Shown piece after piece: positions 8,737 through 17,417 of a DNA stretch of 52,650 nucleotides. The notes below the pieces were generated by a model that searched no databases, was not told where the DNA came from, and saw only the letters and a program-made list of their open reading frames with translations. Each line of letters starts with the position of its first letter. The stretch's first letter is position 1. The position numbers and the translations under genes are program-made. The stretch spans positions 1-52,650 of the forward strand of contig CAKQWA010000015.1 of the NCBI GenBank assembly GCA_934277945.1. Direction: 5' to 3'. This DNA is from an uncultured Alphaproteobacteria bacterium. GTDB taxonomy: Bacteria; Pseudomonadota; Alphaproteobacteria; CAAGCB01; CAG-977.

Positions 8737-9246
8737 ATGGAATTGATGGAAGGGCTACTGACGCGCCGGAGCGTCAGAAAATACCGCGATGAAAAAGTGC
8801 CAGCGCAGGACGTTGAAGACATCGTCAAAGCGGGGATGTTCGCCCCCTCCGCCCGCAATCAGCAGGCGTGGGAGTTCGTCGTCGCCGACGACAAGGAGCA
8901 TTTGCAGGCGGTGTCCGAAGCGATGCCGACCGCGCGCATGGCGAAAGACGCTTCGTTTGTCATCGTCCTGTGCGTCGATCCGAAACGTCTGACGTCGCCT
9001 GACTACTGGATTCAGGATTGCTCCGCCGCCATGGAAAATATGCTGCTTGCCTGCCACGCGAAAGGCGCGGGCGGCGTGTGGATCGGCACTTATCCGAAAG
9101 AAGATCGCGAACAGGCTTTGCGCGGCATCTTCAACATTCCCGCGGACGTGCCCGTCGCCGCCATGCTTGTCGGCGGCTATCCGGCGGACGCTTTGCCCGT
9201 CGCGGACAGGTTCGTCAAAGAACGCATCCACAAAGGGCAATGGTGA
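8737..9246 (+). CDS. Nitroreductase family FMN oxidoreductase
   Basis: A 169-residue NAD(P)H-dependent flavoprotein of the nitroreductase fold. Evidence is the opening TRRSVRKYRDEKV (FMN phosphate contacts), APSARNQQAWEF, and the GVWIGTYP and LVGGYP segments near the C-terminus. Substrate cannot be told from sequence. I start at the second of two close ATGs because AGGAGG ends only one base before the first and seven before the second. A strong terminator follows, so it is monocistronic. Confidence 0.9.
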   Translation: MELMEGLLTRRSVRKYRDEKVPAQDVEDIVKAGMFAPSARNQQAWEFVVADDKEHLQAVSEAMPTARMAKDASFVIVLCVDPKRLTSPDYWIQDCSAAMENMLLACHAKGAGGVWIGTYPKEDREQALRGIFNIPADVPVAAMLVGGYPADALPVADRFVKERIHKGQW

Positions 9247-9316
9247 GTTGAACGGCGGGGCAAACCCTTTGCGAATCAAAGGCAAAGGGGGCTTGCCGTT
9301 TGCCGCGAATAAAATC

Positions 9317-9348
9317 AAAGGCGGAGGGAAATCTTCCGCCTTTTTGTT
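9317..9348 (+). terminator. Intrinsic terminator after the nitroreductase gene
   Basis: A 9-bp stem (AAAGGCGGA / TCCGCCTTT) with a 9-nt loop runs into TTTTTGTTT. Confidence 0.88.
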
Positions 9349-9364
9349 TCAACGCTTTGATTTT

Positions 9365-9961
9365 TCAATAAAAACGCCGTCCGGACAGCGCGGTTTGAAT
9401 GGTGCCGTCGTCCAGATAATCCAACTCCGCGCCCAACGGAATCCCTTGCGCCAAAGACGACACTTTCACGCCCGTGTCTTTTAACTTTTCGCTGATGTAC
9501 AGCACGGTCGTCTGCCCCTCCATTGTCGCGGGCAGGGCGAAAATCAATTCGGACACCGATTCGGTTTGCAGGCGGCGTTCCAGTCTGTCAATGCCCAAAT
9601 CCTGCGGCGTCACGCCGTCCAAAGCAGACAAAAGCCCGCCCAAAACGTGATATTTGCCGCGAAACGCGTTCGAGCGTTCCAACGCCCACAAATCCGCCAC
9701 GTCGCGCACGACGCAGATTGTGCCGGAATCGCGCTTCGCGTCGCAACACAGGCGGCAGGGCGACTGCGTGTCCAGATTGCCGCAAATTTCGCACGGGCGG
9801 ACGTTTTCGTACACGTCCGACATCGCCTGCATCAAAGGCGGCATCAGGCTTTCCTTGTTTTTCAGCAGATACAGCACCGCGCGGCGCGCCGACCGCGCCC
9901 CAAGACCTGGGAGGCGGGAAAATTGGCGGATTAAAGCGTCCAAAACGGCATCTTGCGTCAT
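9365..9961 (-). CDS. recR: Recombination mediator RecR
   Basis: RecR acts with RecF and RecO to load RecA on SSB-coated gaps. The 198-residue protein shows the helix-hairpin-helix region (LPGLGARSARRAVL), a four-cysteine zinc finger (CEIC...CRLC), a Toprim domain (CVVRDVADLWALE) and the C-terminal ALSGRR end. It is last in dnaX-ybaB-recR, nine bases after ybaB, a conserved bacterial grouping. recF is about 10 kb away in this window. Confidence 0.97.
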   Translation of the reverse strand: MTQDAVLDALIRQFSRLPGLGARSARRAVLYLLKNKESLMPPLMQAMSDVYENVRPCEICGNLDTQSPCRLCCDAKRDSGTICVVRDVADLWALERSNAFRGKYHVLGGLLSALDGVTPQDLGIDRLERRLQTESVSELIFALPATMEGQTTVLYISEKLKDTGVKVSSLAQGIPLGAELDYLDDGTIQTALSGRRFY

Positions 9962-9970
9962 TGATTTCCT

Positions 9971-10276
9971 TTAAAACGGCAATTTCAGCGATTCTTTGAC
10001 CGAATCGAGTTCTTTGACATAAAAATCCGCCGCCTTGCTTTTCGCGTCGTTGAACGCGGCGACCAGCAAATCTTCCAAAACGACCTTTTCCGACGCGTTT
10101 AAAAGCGATTCGTCCAGCGTGACTTTCTTCGCGTCGCCTTTGCACGTCAGCACGATTTTCACCATGCCGCCGCCGGATTCGCCTTCGACTTCGACGCGGT
10201 CGATTTTTTCCTGCATCTTTTTAATGCGTTCCTGCGCTTCGTGCGCTTTCGCCATCAAATCGGACAGGTTTTTCAT
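9971..10276 (-). CDS. ybaB: YbaB/EbfC family nucleoid-associated protein
   Basis: A 101-residue DNA-binding protein of the YbaB/EbfC family, a homodimer with a tweezer-like fold that coats DNA. Seen are the N-terminal coiled coil (MAKAHEAQERIKKMQEKID), the VEGESGGGMVKI core and the VTCKGDAKKVTLDESLL strand. Its ATG overlaps the dnaX stop by four bases (ATGA), indicating translational coupling. Confidence 0.95.
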   Translation of the reverse strand: MKNLSDLMAKAHEAQERIKKMQEKIDRVEVEGESGGGMVKIVLTCKGDAKKVTLDESLLNASEKVVLEDLLVAAFNDAKSKAADFYVKELDSVKESLKLPF

Positions 10277-11991
10277 TCCGCGCTCTCCGTTTCCGCGTCG
10301 GTCAAAAACTCGTCCGCGTCGTCCGCGTTTTTGTCAATCAGGCGCACGCTTTCAATGCTTGTGTTCGGGAACATCTGCAAAATTTTCGCCGTCAGCGGAT
10401 GCGATTCAAAACGCGTTTTGACGTTCTGAATACGTCTGTCCGCCTGTTCCTGCAACGTCAATCCCGTTTTTTGCGACGACACCGCGACAAGCCAGTTTCT
10501 CCCCGTCCATTCGGTCAGGTGTCGCTGAATGTCCGCCGCCAAGGATTTCGGCGCGTTTTCCAGCGGATAAAATTCGATTTTTCCCTGCTCGAAGCGGTTG
10601 ACGCTGACGTACGTTTTCAGGTGGAACGCGAATAAGGGATCGCGCTTCATCGCATATTCGACGACGGAAGCCAAAGACGTGAACACGGGGCGCGCGTCGT
10701 TCGGCGCGGGAGTCGGAATGGCGACGGGGGCGACGTTGCCCGTGTAAACCGCGTTCGGCGCGGGGGTGTAAGACGGCGCGAAAGAAGCGGCGTGCGGCTG
10801 CGGCGCGGGACTCGGCGCGCCCGACGTTTGACCGCGCGCGATTTTTTCGTACAAATCCTGCGGCGACGGCAAATCCGCCATATACGCCAGACGAATCAAA
10901 AGCATTTCCGCCGCCTGTTTTTCGGACGGCGCGTTTGCCGTTTCCTGCAAGCCCTTTAACAGCATCTGCCAGAAGCGCGCCAGAAGCGGCATGGAGAATG
11001 CCGCCGCCATTTCCTTGCATTTCGCGCGTTCGTCCGCGCCCATGACGGTTTCGTCCGCCAGCGACGGCGTGATTTTCACGCGCGTTAAAAAGTGCGTCAG
11101 GTCAAGCAAATCTTGAATCAGCACGACGGGATCCGCGCCCAAGGCGTACTGCCGTTCAAACAAATCCAGCACCTGTTGAATTTTTCCCGCCGTCAAATCG
11201 GCGTACAGGGTCAGCAGCGCGGTTTTGTCCGCCAGCCCGATCATCGAGCGCACGAAATCCGTTTCGATGACGCCGCCGGAATGTGCGATTGCCTGATCCA
11301 GCAGGGACAAGCCGTCGCGCACCGAGCCGTCCGCCGCTTTCGCAATCAGGCGCAAAGCGTCGTCTTCGGCGGTCAGATTTTCCTTTTGCAGAATGTTTTT
11401 AAAGTGCGACACAAGCAGTTCGGGTTCGATGCGGCGCAAATCAAACCGCTGGCAACGCGACAGAATCGTCGCCGGCACTTTGCGGATTTCCGTCGTCGCA
11501 AAGATAAATTTCACCGATTCGGGCGGTTCTTCCAGCGTTTTCAACAGCGCGTTGAACGCCGCGTTGCTCAACATATGCACTTCGTCGATGATGTAGATTT
11601 TAAAGCGCGCGGACGTCGGCGAATAGCGCGTCGCGTCGATGATTTCGCGCACGTTGGCGACGCCCGTGTTCGACGCCGCGTCGATTTCCATGACGTCGAT
11701 GTGCGTGCCCGCCGCAATCGCCCGACAATGTTCGCACACGCCGCACGGTTCGGCGGTCATGCCGCCTTTGCCGTCGGGGCCGACGCAGTTCAGCGCTTTG
11801 GCGATGATGCGGGCGGAGGTCGTTTTGCCGACTCCGCGAATGCCCGTCAAAATGTAGGCTTGGGCGACGCGCCCCGTGTCAATGGCGTTTTTCAGCGTGC
11901 GGACAAGCACGTCCTGACCGATTAAATCGGAAAAAACGGCGGGACGGTATTTTCGGGCAAGCACCCGATATTTCGTGTTGTTTTCTGTCAT
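10273..11991 (-). CDS. dnaX: DNA polymerase III subunit gamma/tau
   Basis: Clamp-loader ATPase and replisome organiser. The 572-residue protein has a Walker A loop (GIRGVGKTTSARII), a zinc cluster (CGVCEHC plus an upstream Cys), DEVHML Walker B, the SRC sensor region (ATILSRCQRFDL), and a Pro/Ala-rich linker at about 385-430 before a tau-like C-terminal domain. I use the ATG two codons inside an upstream TTG. I saw no obvious slippery run with a hairpin for a shortened gamma form, but did not test this fully. The SRP RNA gene lies 36 bp upstream on the same strand. Confidence 0.96.
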   Translation of the reverse strand: MTENNTKYRVLARKYRPAVFSDLIGQDVLVRTLKNAIDTGRVAQAYILTGIRGVGKTTSARIIAKALNCVGPDGKGGMTAEPCGVCEHCRAIAAGTHIDVMEIDAASNTGVANVREIIDATRYSPTSARFKIYIIDEVHMLSNAAFNALLKTLEEPPESVKFIFATTEIRKVPATILSRCQRFDLRRIEPELLVSHFKNILQKENLTAEDDALRLIAKAADGSVRDGLSLLDQAIAHSGGVIETDFVRSMIGLADKTALLTLYADLTAGKIQQVLDLFERQYALGADPVVLIQDLLDLTHFLTRVKITPSLADETVMGADERAKCKEMAAAFSMPLLARFWQMLLKGLQETANAPSEKQAAEMLLIRLAYMADLPSPQDLYEKIARGQTSGAPSPAPQPHAASFAPSYTPAPNAVYTGNVAPVAIPTPAPNDARPVFTSLASVVEYAMKRDPLFAFHLKTYVSVNRFEQGKIEFYPLENAPKSLAADIQRHLTEWTGRNWLVAVSSQKTGLTLQEQADRRIQNVKTRFESHPLTAKILQMFPNTSIESVRLIDKNADDADEFLTDAETESAE

Positions 11992-12027
11992 GGGCAATCG
12001 GGTTCGTCAGACAATGAATATAAAAAA

Positions 12028-12119
12028 GGGAAACCGAACTGCGACCCGCTTCATCCGTTACGGCTGCTTTCTTCCGAACCTGACCGGGTTGGCGGCGAAA
12101 ACGTCCGCGTCGGCTTCCC
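12028..12119 (-). ncRNA. ffs: Signal recognition particle RNA (bacterial small type, 4.5S-like)
   Basis: Read on the minus strand, it contains the diagnostic domain IV sequence GGTCAGGTTCGGAAGAAAGC followed by AGCC, which binds Ffh. The ends pair as a 10-bp terminal helix (GGGAAGCCGA with TCGGTTTCCC, one G-U pair), giving a hairpin RNA of about 92 nt. Six T residues follow at once and can end transcription. The place just upstream of dnaX is common in alphaproteobacteria. Ends are set from the helix and could move by a base or two. Confidence 0.96.
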
Positions 12120-12126
12120 GTCACCA

Positions 12127-12155
12127 TATTTAACTTTTTTCTGTCTGTCGGGCAA
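12127..12155 (-). promoter_or_regulatory. Promoter of the SRP RNA gene
   Basis: On the minus strand TTGCCC and TAAATA are separated by 17 bases, and the RNA helix begins seven bases after the -10 element. This is a sigma-70-type layout. Confidence 0.7.
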
Positions 12156-12174
12156 GCATAAAAATAACGCGCGC

Positions 12175-12204
12175 TTGACAAAAGCGTCTTAACACGGCTT
12201 TATT
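12175..12204 (+). promoter_or_regulatory. Candidate promoter of fabD
   Basis: A perfect TTGACA is followed after 18 bases by TTTATT (or after 20 by TATTAT). If used, it places the start of transcription downstream of an in-frame ATG at 12205 and supports the fabD start at 12238. Confidence 0.6.
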
Positions 12205-12237
12205 ATGCGTAACGGCACACTATTTTCGGGGGCTTTC

Positions 12238-13185
12238 ATGAAACAGGCGATTGTTTTTTCGGGGCAGGGCGCGCAATTTTCCGGCATGGGCAGGGAGATG
12301 TTCGACGCGTTCGAGTGCGCGCGCGACGTTTTTTTGCAGATCGACGACGCGCTGAACCGCCATTTGTCCCGCCTGATGTTCGAGGGGGACGAAGCGGAAC
12401 TGACCGCGACGCAAAACGCCCAGCCCGCCATTTTCGCCTGTTCCATGGCGACCGTCGCGACGATTGAAAAATTGTCCGGCAAAAAAATCTCCGAGATCTT
12501 TTCGTTCGCGGCGGGGCATTCGCTCGGCGAGTACGGGGCTTTGTGCGCAAGCGGCGTGTTCGATATTCCGACAACCGCAAGACTGCTTCAAAAGCGCGGG
12601 GAATTCATGGCGCAAGTGGCGCAAAGCGCGGGCGGCGGCATGGCGGCGATTATCGGGCTCGATACCGGAAAAATCGCGCAAATCTGCACCGAATCGCAGG
12701 AAAAAACGGGCGAAATCTGCGTCGTGGCGAACGACAACGCGCCCGCCCAGACCGTCATCAGCGGACAAACGGACGCTTTGGAACAGGCGATGCGGGCGTG
12801 CGCCGAAAGCGGCGCGAAACGCGCGCTGAAACTGAACGTCGCGGGGGCTTTTCACAGCCCGCTGATGCAAACGGCGTGCGACAAGATGAACGCGGTTTTA
12901 AGCGAAACGGCGTTTAACGACCCGACGCTGCCCGTGCTGACGGACGCTTTCGCTTTGCCCGCTGTCGACGCGGTGCAGATTCGCGAAGCCCTGTCCGTGC
13001 AAATGGTCAAAGGCGTGCGCTGGCGCGAAATCATGGCGTATATGGAAAGTCGGCAGGTGGAGCGCGTCGTCGAAGCGGGCGCGGGGGCGGTCTTAAAAGG
13101 GCTGGTCAAGCGCAACAGCGCGGTCATGACGGGCGTTGCGCCGAACACGCCCGCCGAAATCGAAGAATTTTTAAAAAGCATTTAA
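12238..13185 (+). CDS. fabD: Malonyl-CoA:ACP transacylase
   Basis: Loads malonyl groups from CoA onto acyl carrier protein for fatty acid elongation. The 315-residue protein starts with the family's FSGQGAQ motif and has the nucleophile Ser95 in GHSLGEY and catalytic His206 in AFHSPLM. An in-frame ATG 33 bases upstream would add 11 residues but lies inside the probable promoter; the chosen ATG has a GGGGG run five bases before it. First gene of fabD-fabG-acpP-fabF, 12 bases ahead of fabG. Confidence 0.96.
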   Translation: MKQAIVFSGQGAQFSGMGREMFDAFECARDVFLQIDDALNRHLSRLMFEGDEAELTATQNAQPAIFACSMATVATIEKLSGKKISEIFSFAAGHSLGEYGALCASGVFDIPTTARLLQKRGEFMAQVAQSAGGGMAAIIGLDTGKIAQICTESQEKTGEICVVANDNAPAQTVISGQTDALEQAMRACAESGAKRALKLNVAGAFHSPLMQTACDKMNAVLSETAFNDPTLPVLTDAFALPAVDAVQIREALSVQMVKGVRWREIMAYMESRQVERVVEAGAGAVLKGLVKRNSAVMTGVAPNTPAEIEEFLKSI

Positions 13186-13197
13186 GGGGGAAGTTTC

Positions 13198-13938
13198 ATG
13201 AGTGATTTTACGGGTAAAAAAGCGCTGATTACGGGCGCGGCGGGCGGCATCGGACGCGCAATCGCCGAACGGCTGCACGCGGACGGCGCGACGGTCTTTT
13301 TGACGGACGTCAACGAAGAACGCTTGGAAGAATTGAAAAACGCTCTGGGCGGCGAACGCGTCCTGACGAAAGCGGCGGCACTGGACGACCCTGCGCAAAT
13401 CGACGCTTTGGCGCAGGAAGCCGAAGCGCAGGCGGGCGGAATCGACATTCTGCTCAATAACGCGGGCATTACGAAAGACAACCTGTTCATGCGCATGAAA
13501 GACGAGGATTTTCAAGCCGTGATGCAGGTCAATCTGATGGCGGCGTTCCGTTTGACGCGCGCGATCATCCGCCCGATGATGAAACGCCGCTACGGGCGCA
13601 TTATTTCCCTGTCGTCGATCGTCGGCGTCATGGGCAACGCGGGTCAGGCGAACTACGCCGCGTCGAAAGCGGGCTTGATCGCCATGACGAAGTGCTTGGC
13701 GTCGGAAGTCGCGTCGCGCGGCATTACGGCGAACTGCGTCGCTCCCGGTTTTGTCAAAACGCCGATGACGGACGCTTTGCCGCAGGAAATCAAGGAAAAA
13801 CTGGCGAAAAGCATTCCGATGCAGCGTCTGGGCTTGCCGCAGGACATTGCGGGCGCGGTCGCTTTTCTGGCAAGCGAAGACGCGTCCTACATCACGGGGC
13901 AGACGCTTCACGTCAACGGCGGTCTGGCAATGGTTTGA
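13198..13938 (+). CDS. fabG: 3-oxoacyl-ACP reductase
   Basis: NADPH-dependent short-chain dehydrogenase reducing 3-ketoacyl-ACP. The 246-residue protein has the GAAGGIGRAIA dinucleotide loop, NNAG at about 90, and the catalytic Ser140, Tyr153 and Lys157 (NYAASKAG). The GQTLHVNGGLAMV end is typical of FabG. AAGGGGG precedes the ATG. Probably co-transcribed with fabD. Confidence 0.96.
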   Translation: MSDFTGKKALITGAAGGIGRAIAERLHADGATVFLTDVNEERLEELKNALGGERVLTKAAALDDPAQIDALAQEAEAQAGGIDILLNNAGITKDNLFMRMKDEDFQAVMQVNLMAAFRLTRAIIRPMMKRRYGRIISLSSIVGVMGNAGQANYAASKAGLIAMTKCLASEVASRGITANCVAPGFVKTPMTDALPQEIKEKLAKSIPMQRLGLPQDIAGAVAFLASEDASYITGQTLHVNGGLAMV

Positions 13939-14096
13939 CCTTGAAAAATCAAGGAAATCCGCGGGGAAGACGGTTTTTTCGTTAAAAATTGTCCAAAAGG
14001 ACTAGTCAAAGCCGTTTTTTTATGCTAGACAACAAAAATCGTTGGTGCGCAGTCTTGGTTTCAAGGATGCGACTTAATATCAAAAGAGGAAAAAAC

Positions 14097-14330
14097 ATGA
14101 GTGATATTGCCGAACGCGTAAAGAAAATCGTTGTTGAACATTTGGGCGTGGAAGCCGACAAAGTCACGGCTGACGCCAGCTTCATCGACGACTTGGGTGC
14201 CGACAGCCTTGACACCGTCGAACTGGTCATGGCTTTCGAAGAAGAATTCTCCGTCGAAATTCCCGACGACGTCGCGGAAAAGATTCTGACGGTTCAGAAC
14301 GCGATTGATTTCATCGAAAAGAATTCTTAA
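14097..14330 (+). CDS. acpP: Acyl carrier protein
   Basis: A 77-residue acidic carrier that holds growing acyl chains on a phosphopantetheine arm. The attachment serine is Ser37 in GADSLDTVEL. The ATG follows AGAGGA. The 158-bp gap before it holds a TATGCT at 14021-14026 that could be a -10 element, so acpP may have its own promoter, which fits the usual high ACP demand. A strong terminator lies directly after it. Confidence 0.98.
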   Translation: MSDIAERVKKIVVEHLGVEADKVTADASFIDDLGADSLDTVELVMAFEEEFSVEIPDDVAEKILTVQNAIDFIEKNS

Positions 14331-14347
14331 AAAGTAAAGAGTTTTTG

Positions 14348-14382
14348 CGCCGACTTCGTGTTTCGGAGTCGGCGTTTTTTTT
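14348..14382 (+). terminator. Intrinsic terminator after acpP
   Basis: An 8-bp stem (CGCCGACT / AGTCGGCG) with an 11-nt loop and eight T residues. It may lower fabF expression relative to acpP. Confidence 0.9.
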
Positions 14383-14409
14383 AAGAAAGTTAAGACGACG
14401 GGGTGAGCC

Positions 14410-15669
14410 ATGAGAAGAGTTGTTGTGACCGGTTTGGGCGTGCTGACGGGACTGGGCGTCGGGACGGATTTTGTCTGGAACAGGCTGATTTCGGGGGCTT
14501 CGGGCATTTCCGCAATCACCAAATTCGATACGGAGCAGTTTTCTTCCAAAATCGCGGGACAGATTCCCCGCGGCGACGGCGAGGGCGAATTCAATCCCGA
14601 AACCGTTTTCCCCGCCAAAGAATTGCGCCGCATGGACGATTTTATCGTGTACGGCGTGGCGGCGGCAAGCGAGGCTCTGAAAGATTCGGGCTGGGTCGCC
14701 GAAACCGAGGAGGACGCTTTGCGCACAGGCGTGCTGACCGGTTCGGGCATCGGCGGATTGCAGACAATCACCGAAAACACGATTTTGCTGAAAGAGCAGG
14801 GCGCGCGCCGCGTCAGCCCGTTCCTGATTCCGTCGCTGATTATCAATATGCTGTCGGGGCAGATTTCCGTCAAATACGGGTTCAGAGGTCCCAACCACGC
14901 CGTTGTCACCGCCTGCGCGACCGGCACGCACGCCGTCGGCGACGCGTACCGCATGATTGCTTTGGGCGACGCGGACGTTATGGTGACGGGTTCCGCCGAA
15001 AACGCGGTCTGCCCGATCGCTTTCGCCGGATTCTGTCAGGCGCGCGCCTTGTCCACGCACTACAACGACGCGCCGCAAAAGGCTTGTCGCCCGTGGGACA
15101 AGGGGCATGACGGCTTCATTATGGCGGAAGGCGCGGGCGCGCTCGTTCTGGAAGAATACGAACACGCCAAAAAGCGCGGGGCGAAGATTTACGCCGAAGT
15201 CGCCGGCTACGGCTTGTCGGGCGACGCGCACCACATGACCGCGCCGCGTCCCGACGGTTCGGGCGCCGCTTACGCCGTCGAACAGGCGATGAAACACGCG
15301 GGAATCGCGCCGCGGGAAATCGACTACATCAACGCGCACGGCACATCGACGGGCGCGGGCGACGCCGCCGAATTGCTGGCGGTTCGGCGCGCGTTCGGCG
15401 ACCACGCGTACAAACTGGCGATGTCGTCCACGAAATCCGCGACGGGTCACGCTTTGGGCGCGGCGGGGTCGATGGAGGCGGTGTTCTGTTGCAAGGCGAT
15501 TCAGACGGGCGTTCTGCCTCCGACAATCAATCTGGAAGACCCGATTGACGAGGCGGCAGGCATGAATCTGGTCGCGAACGAAGCGCAGGAGCGCAAAGTC
15601 AAAACCGTTATGTCCAATTCGTTCGGATTCGGCGGCACGAACGCGTCGCTGATTTTCCGCGCCGTGTAG
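14410..15669 (+). CDS. fabF: 3-oxoacyl-ACP synthase II
   Basis: Condensing enzyme that extends acyl-ACP with malonyl-ACP. The 419-residue protein carries the Cys-His-His triad: Cys169 (TACATGTHA), His310 (NAHGTST) and His347 (ATGHALGAAG). The SFGFGGTNASL segment closes the fold. It lies between the acpP terminator and mltG, 19 bases before mltG; fabF next to mltG is a recurring bacterial arrangement. Confidence 0.97.
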   Translation: MRRVVVTGLGVLTGLGVGTDFVWNRLISGASGISAITKFDTEQFSSKIAGQIPRGDGEGEFNPETVFPAKELRRMDDFIVYGVAAASEALKDSGWVAETEEDALRTGVLTGSGIGGLQTITENTILLKEQGARRVSPFLIPSLIINMLSGQISVKYGFRGPNHAVVTACATGTHAVGDAYRMIALGDADVMVTGSAENAVCPIAFAGFCQARALSTHYNDAPQKACRPWDKGHDGFIMAEGAGALVLEEYEHAKKRGAKIYAEVAGYGLSGDAHHMTAPRPDGSGAAYAVEQAMKHAGIAPREIDYINAHGTSTGAGDAAELLAVRRAFGDHAYKLAMSSTKSATGHALGAAGSMEAVFCCKAIQTGVLPPTINLEDPIDEAAGMNLVANEAQERKVKTVMSNSFGFGGTNASLIFRAV

Positions 15670-15688
15670 TTTTTCGGGAATCAAAGTC

Positions 15689-17191
15689 ATGCCGCGCCGC
15701 CGCTTTTCTTTCGTTTTCAAGGTGCTTTTGTTCGTTGCGCTGTGTCTGACGGGCGGCAGCGTGTACAGTCTGTATTCCCAACTTTACGAGCAGAACGACA
15801 AGACCGAATCGTCGCTGATTCTGGTCGAAAAAGGCGATTCGATGCACACGATCGCGCGCAAGTTGAAACGGGACGGCTACATCAATTCCGTTCCCGTGTT
15901 CAAACTGGCGGGCAGGCTGACGGGCGAAGCGACGAATTTGAAAGCCGGCGAATACCGTATTCCCGCGCACGCCAGTCCGAAGTTGATTTTGGACATTCTG
16001 GTCGGCGGGCAGACGGTCGTGCGCCGCATGACAATCCCCGAAGGACTGACCGGCGCGCAGGTCGTCGATATGCTGATGAGCACGGCGGCTTTGTTCGGCG
16101 ATATCGGCGAACCGGTCGCGCCGAACGGGGCTTTGCTTCCCGAAACGTATGTGTTCGCCTACGGCTCGCCGCGCCGCGTCGTGTATCAGCGCATGAAAGA
16201 CGCCATGCAAAAAACGATTGACGAATTGTGGGAAAACCGCAATCCCGACCTGCCGTACACGACGGTTGAAGAAGCGCTGACCATGGCTTCCATTGTCGAA
16301 AAGGAAACGTCCGTGCCGTCCGAAAGGGCGCGCATCGCCGGCGTGTTCGTCAACCGCTTGAAAAAGGGGATGCGCCTGCAAACCGACCCGACCGTCATTT
16401 ACGCCGTCACGAACGGCACGATGGAACTCAAACGCCCGCTGACGTTCGCCGATTTGAAAAAAGACCACCCGTTCAACACCTACACGCGCAAGGGGCTTCC
16501 CCCCGCGCCGATTTGCAATCCGGGGCGCGAATCCATCGCCGCCGCGCTGAACCCCGCCGAAACGAAAGAACTGTATTTCGTGGCGGACGGCACGGGCGGT
16601 CACGCGTTCGCCCGCACGTTTGACGAGCATCGCGCGAACATCGCCGCTTGGAAACGCAAAAAACGCCAGAAAAGACAGGCGGCTCTGGCGGCGAAACGGG
16701 CGGCGAGGCAAAAAGTAGCCGGAACGGTGCAGACTCCCGTCGCCGCGCCCGCCGTGACGCAATCCGACCTTGTCGAACAGTCGGAGGAAAATCTGCTGTC
16801 CGTTGAAGAAACGCTGGCGGAGCGCGCGCCTGACGACAAATCCGCCCAGCCGTCTGCTACTCCGCAATCCGCGCCGAAAGCCGCGCAAAAGCAGGGGACG
16901 CCGACCGCGACCGGTTTGAAAGCGAGTGCTCAAACGCCCGCGCCGCAGGAAAAAACGGACGCCGTGCCGACCTCTCCGAAAACCGCTCCGAAAACCGCGC
17001 CCGCCGCGAAATCCGCCGCTTCCGCCGCCAAAACGTCCGCCAAACAGACGGTCAACGCTCCCGCTCAAAAACGGACGGTGAAGCCGGCGCAATCTTCCGC
17101 GAAAAAGAACGCGAAAAAGAAAACGCCGTCCGCGCGCCCCGCGTCGTCCAAACAGGGCGCGAAGAAAAAAGCCGCCGCGCCGAAAAAGTGA
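15689..17191 (+). CDS. mltG: Endolytic murein transglycosylase MltG with Lys/Ala-rich tail
   Basis: Inner-membrane lytic transglycosylase that cuts nascent glycan strands and helps set their length. One TM anchor (about 8-28) is followed by a LysM-like region (VEKGDSMHTIARKL) and the YceG catalytic domain, with the conserved IVEKET motif at residues 202-207 and QTDPTV near 231. The family is usually near 330-380 residues. Here residues about 320-500 are an extra tail of Lys, Ala, Pro, Ser and Gln that looks like histone H1, ending in KKKAAAPKK. By topology the tail should be periplasmic. The frame is continuous, so I see no frameshift. Confidence 0.92.
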   Translation: MPRRRFSFVFKVLLFVALCLTGGSVYSLYSQLYEQNDKTESSLILVEKGDSMHTIARKLKRDGYINSVPVFKLAGRLTGEATNLKAGEYRIPAHASPKLILDILVGGQTVVRRMTIPEGLTGAQVVDMLMSTAALFGDIGEPVAPNGALLPETYVFAYGSPRRVVYQRMKDAMQKTIDELWENRNPDLPYTTVEEALTMASIVEKETSVPSERARIAGVFVNRLKKGMRLQTDPTVIYAVTNGTMELKRPLTFADLKKDHPFNTYTRKGLPPAPICNPGRESIAAALNPAETKELYFVADGTGGHAFARTFDEHRANIAAWKRKKRQKRQAALAAKRAARQKVAGTVQTPVAAPAVTQSDLVEQSEENLLSVEETLAERAPDDKSAQPSATPQSAPKAAQKQGTPTATGLKASAQTPAPQEKTDAVPTSPKTAPKTAPAAKSAASAAKTSAKQTVNAPAQKRTVKPAQSSAKKNAKKKTPSARPASSKQGAKKKAAAPKK

Positions 17192-17235
17192 TTTTGCAAG
17201 GAGTCGTTTCCGGTAAAGCGCGCCGCGCTCGCCCG

Positions 17236-17280
17236 TTTGGATAAAAAGGCTTGCCGTCCGGCTTGTTCTCTTGTGGATAA
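17236..17280. promoter_or_regulatory. Two DnaA boxes upstream of dnaA
   Basis: On the minus strand TTATCCACA (17272-17280) is a perfect consensus box and TTATCCAAA (17236-17244) differs at one base. Both lie in the 226-bp gap before dnaA; an AT-rich stretch follows at 17312-17331. This fits DnaA autoregulation or part of an origin; the number of boxes is small for a full oriC. Confidence 0.7.
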
Positions 17281-17286
17281 CTTTTC

Positions 17287-17414
17287 GATTCGCCACAAGA
17301 TGTTGAGTCAAGAATTTTAATTTTTTTTTCATCCGGCTGAACTCTTGCCTTTATCGCGCGAGCTGTTAGTATCCCTTTTGCCGAAAAAGGCACATCGAAA
17401 GATTAGGTCGATTC
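17287..17414. promoter_or_regulatory. Three GANTC (CcrM-type) sites before dnaA
   Basis: GATTC at 17287-17291, GAGTC at 17305-17309 and GATTC at 17410-17414. In Caulobacter, CcrM methylation of GANTC modulates dnaA transcription. The sites are certain; the regulatory meaning is inferred. Confidence 0.5.
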
Positions 17415-17417
17415 AAA

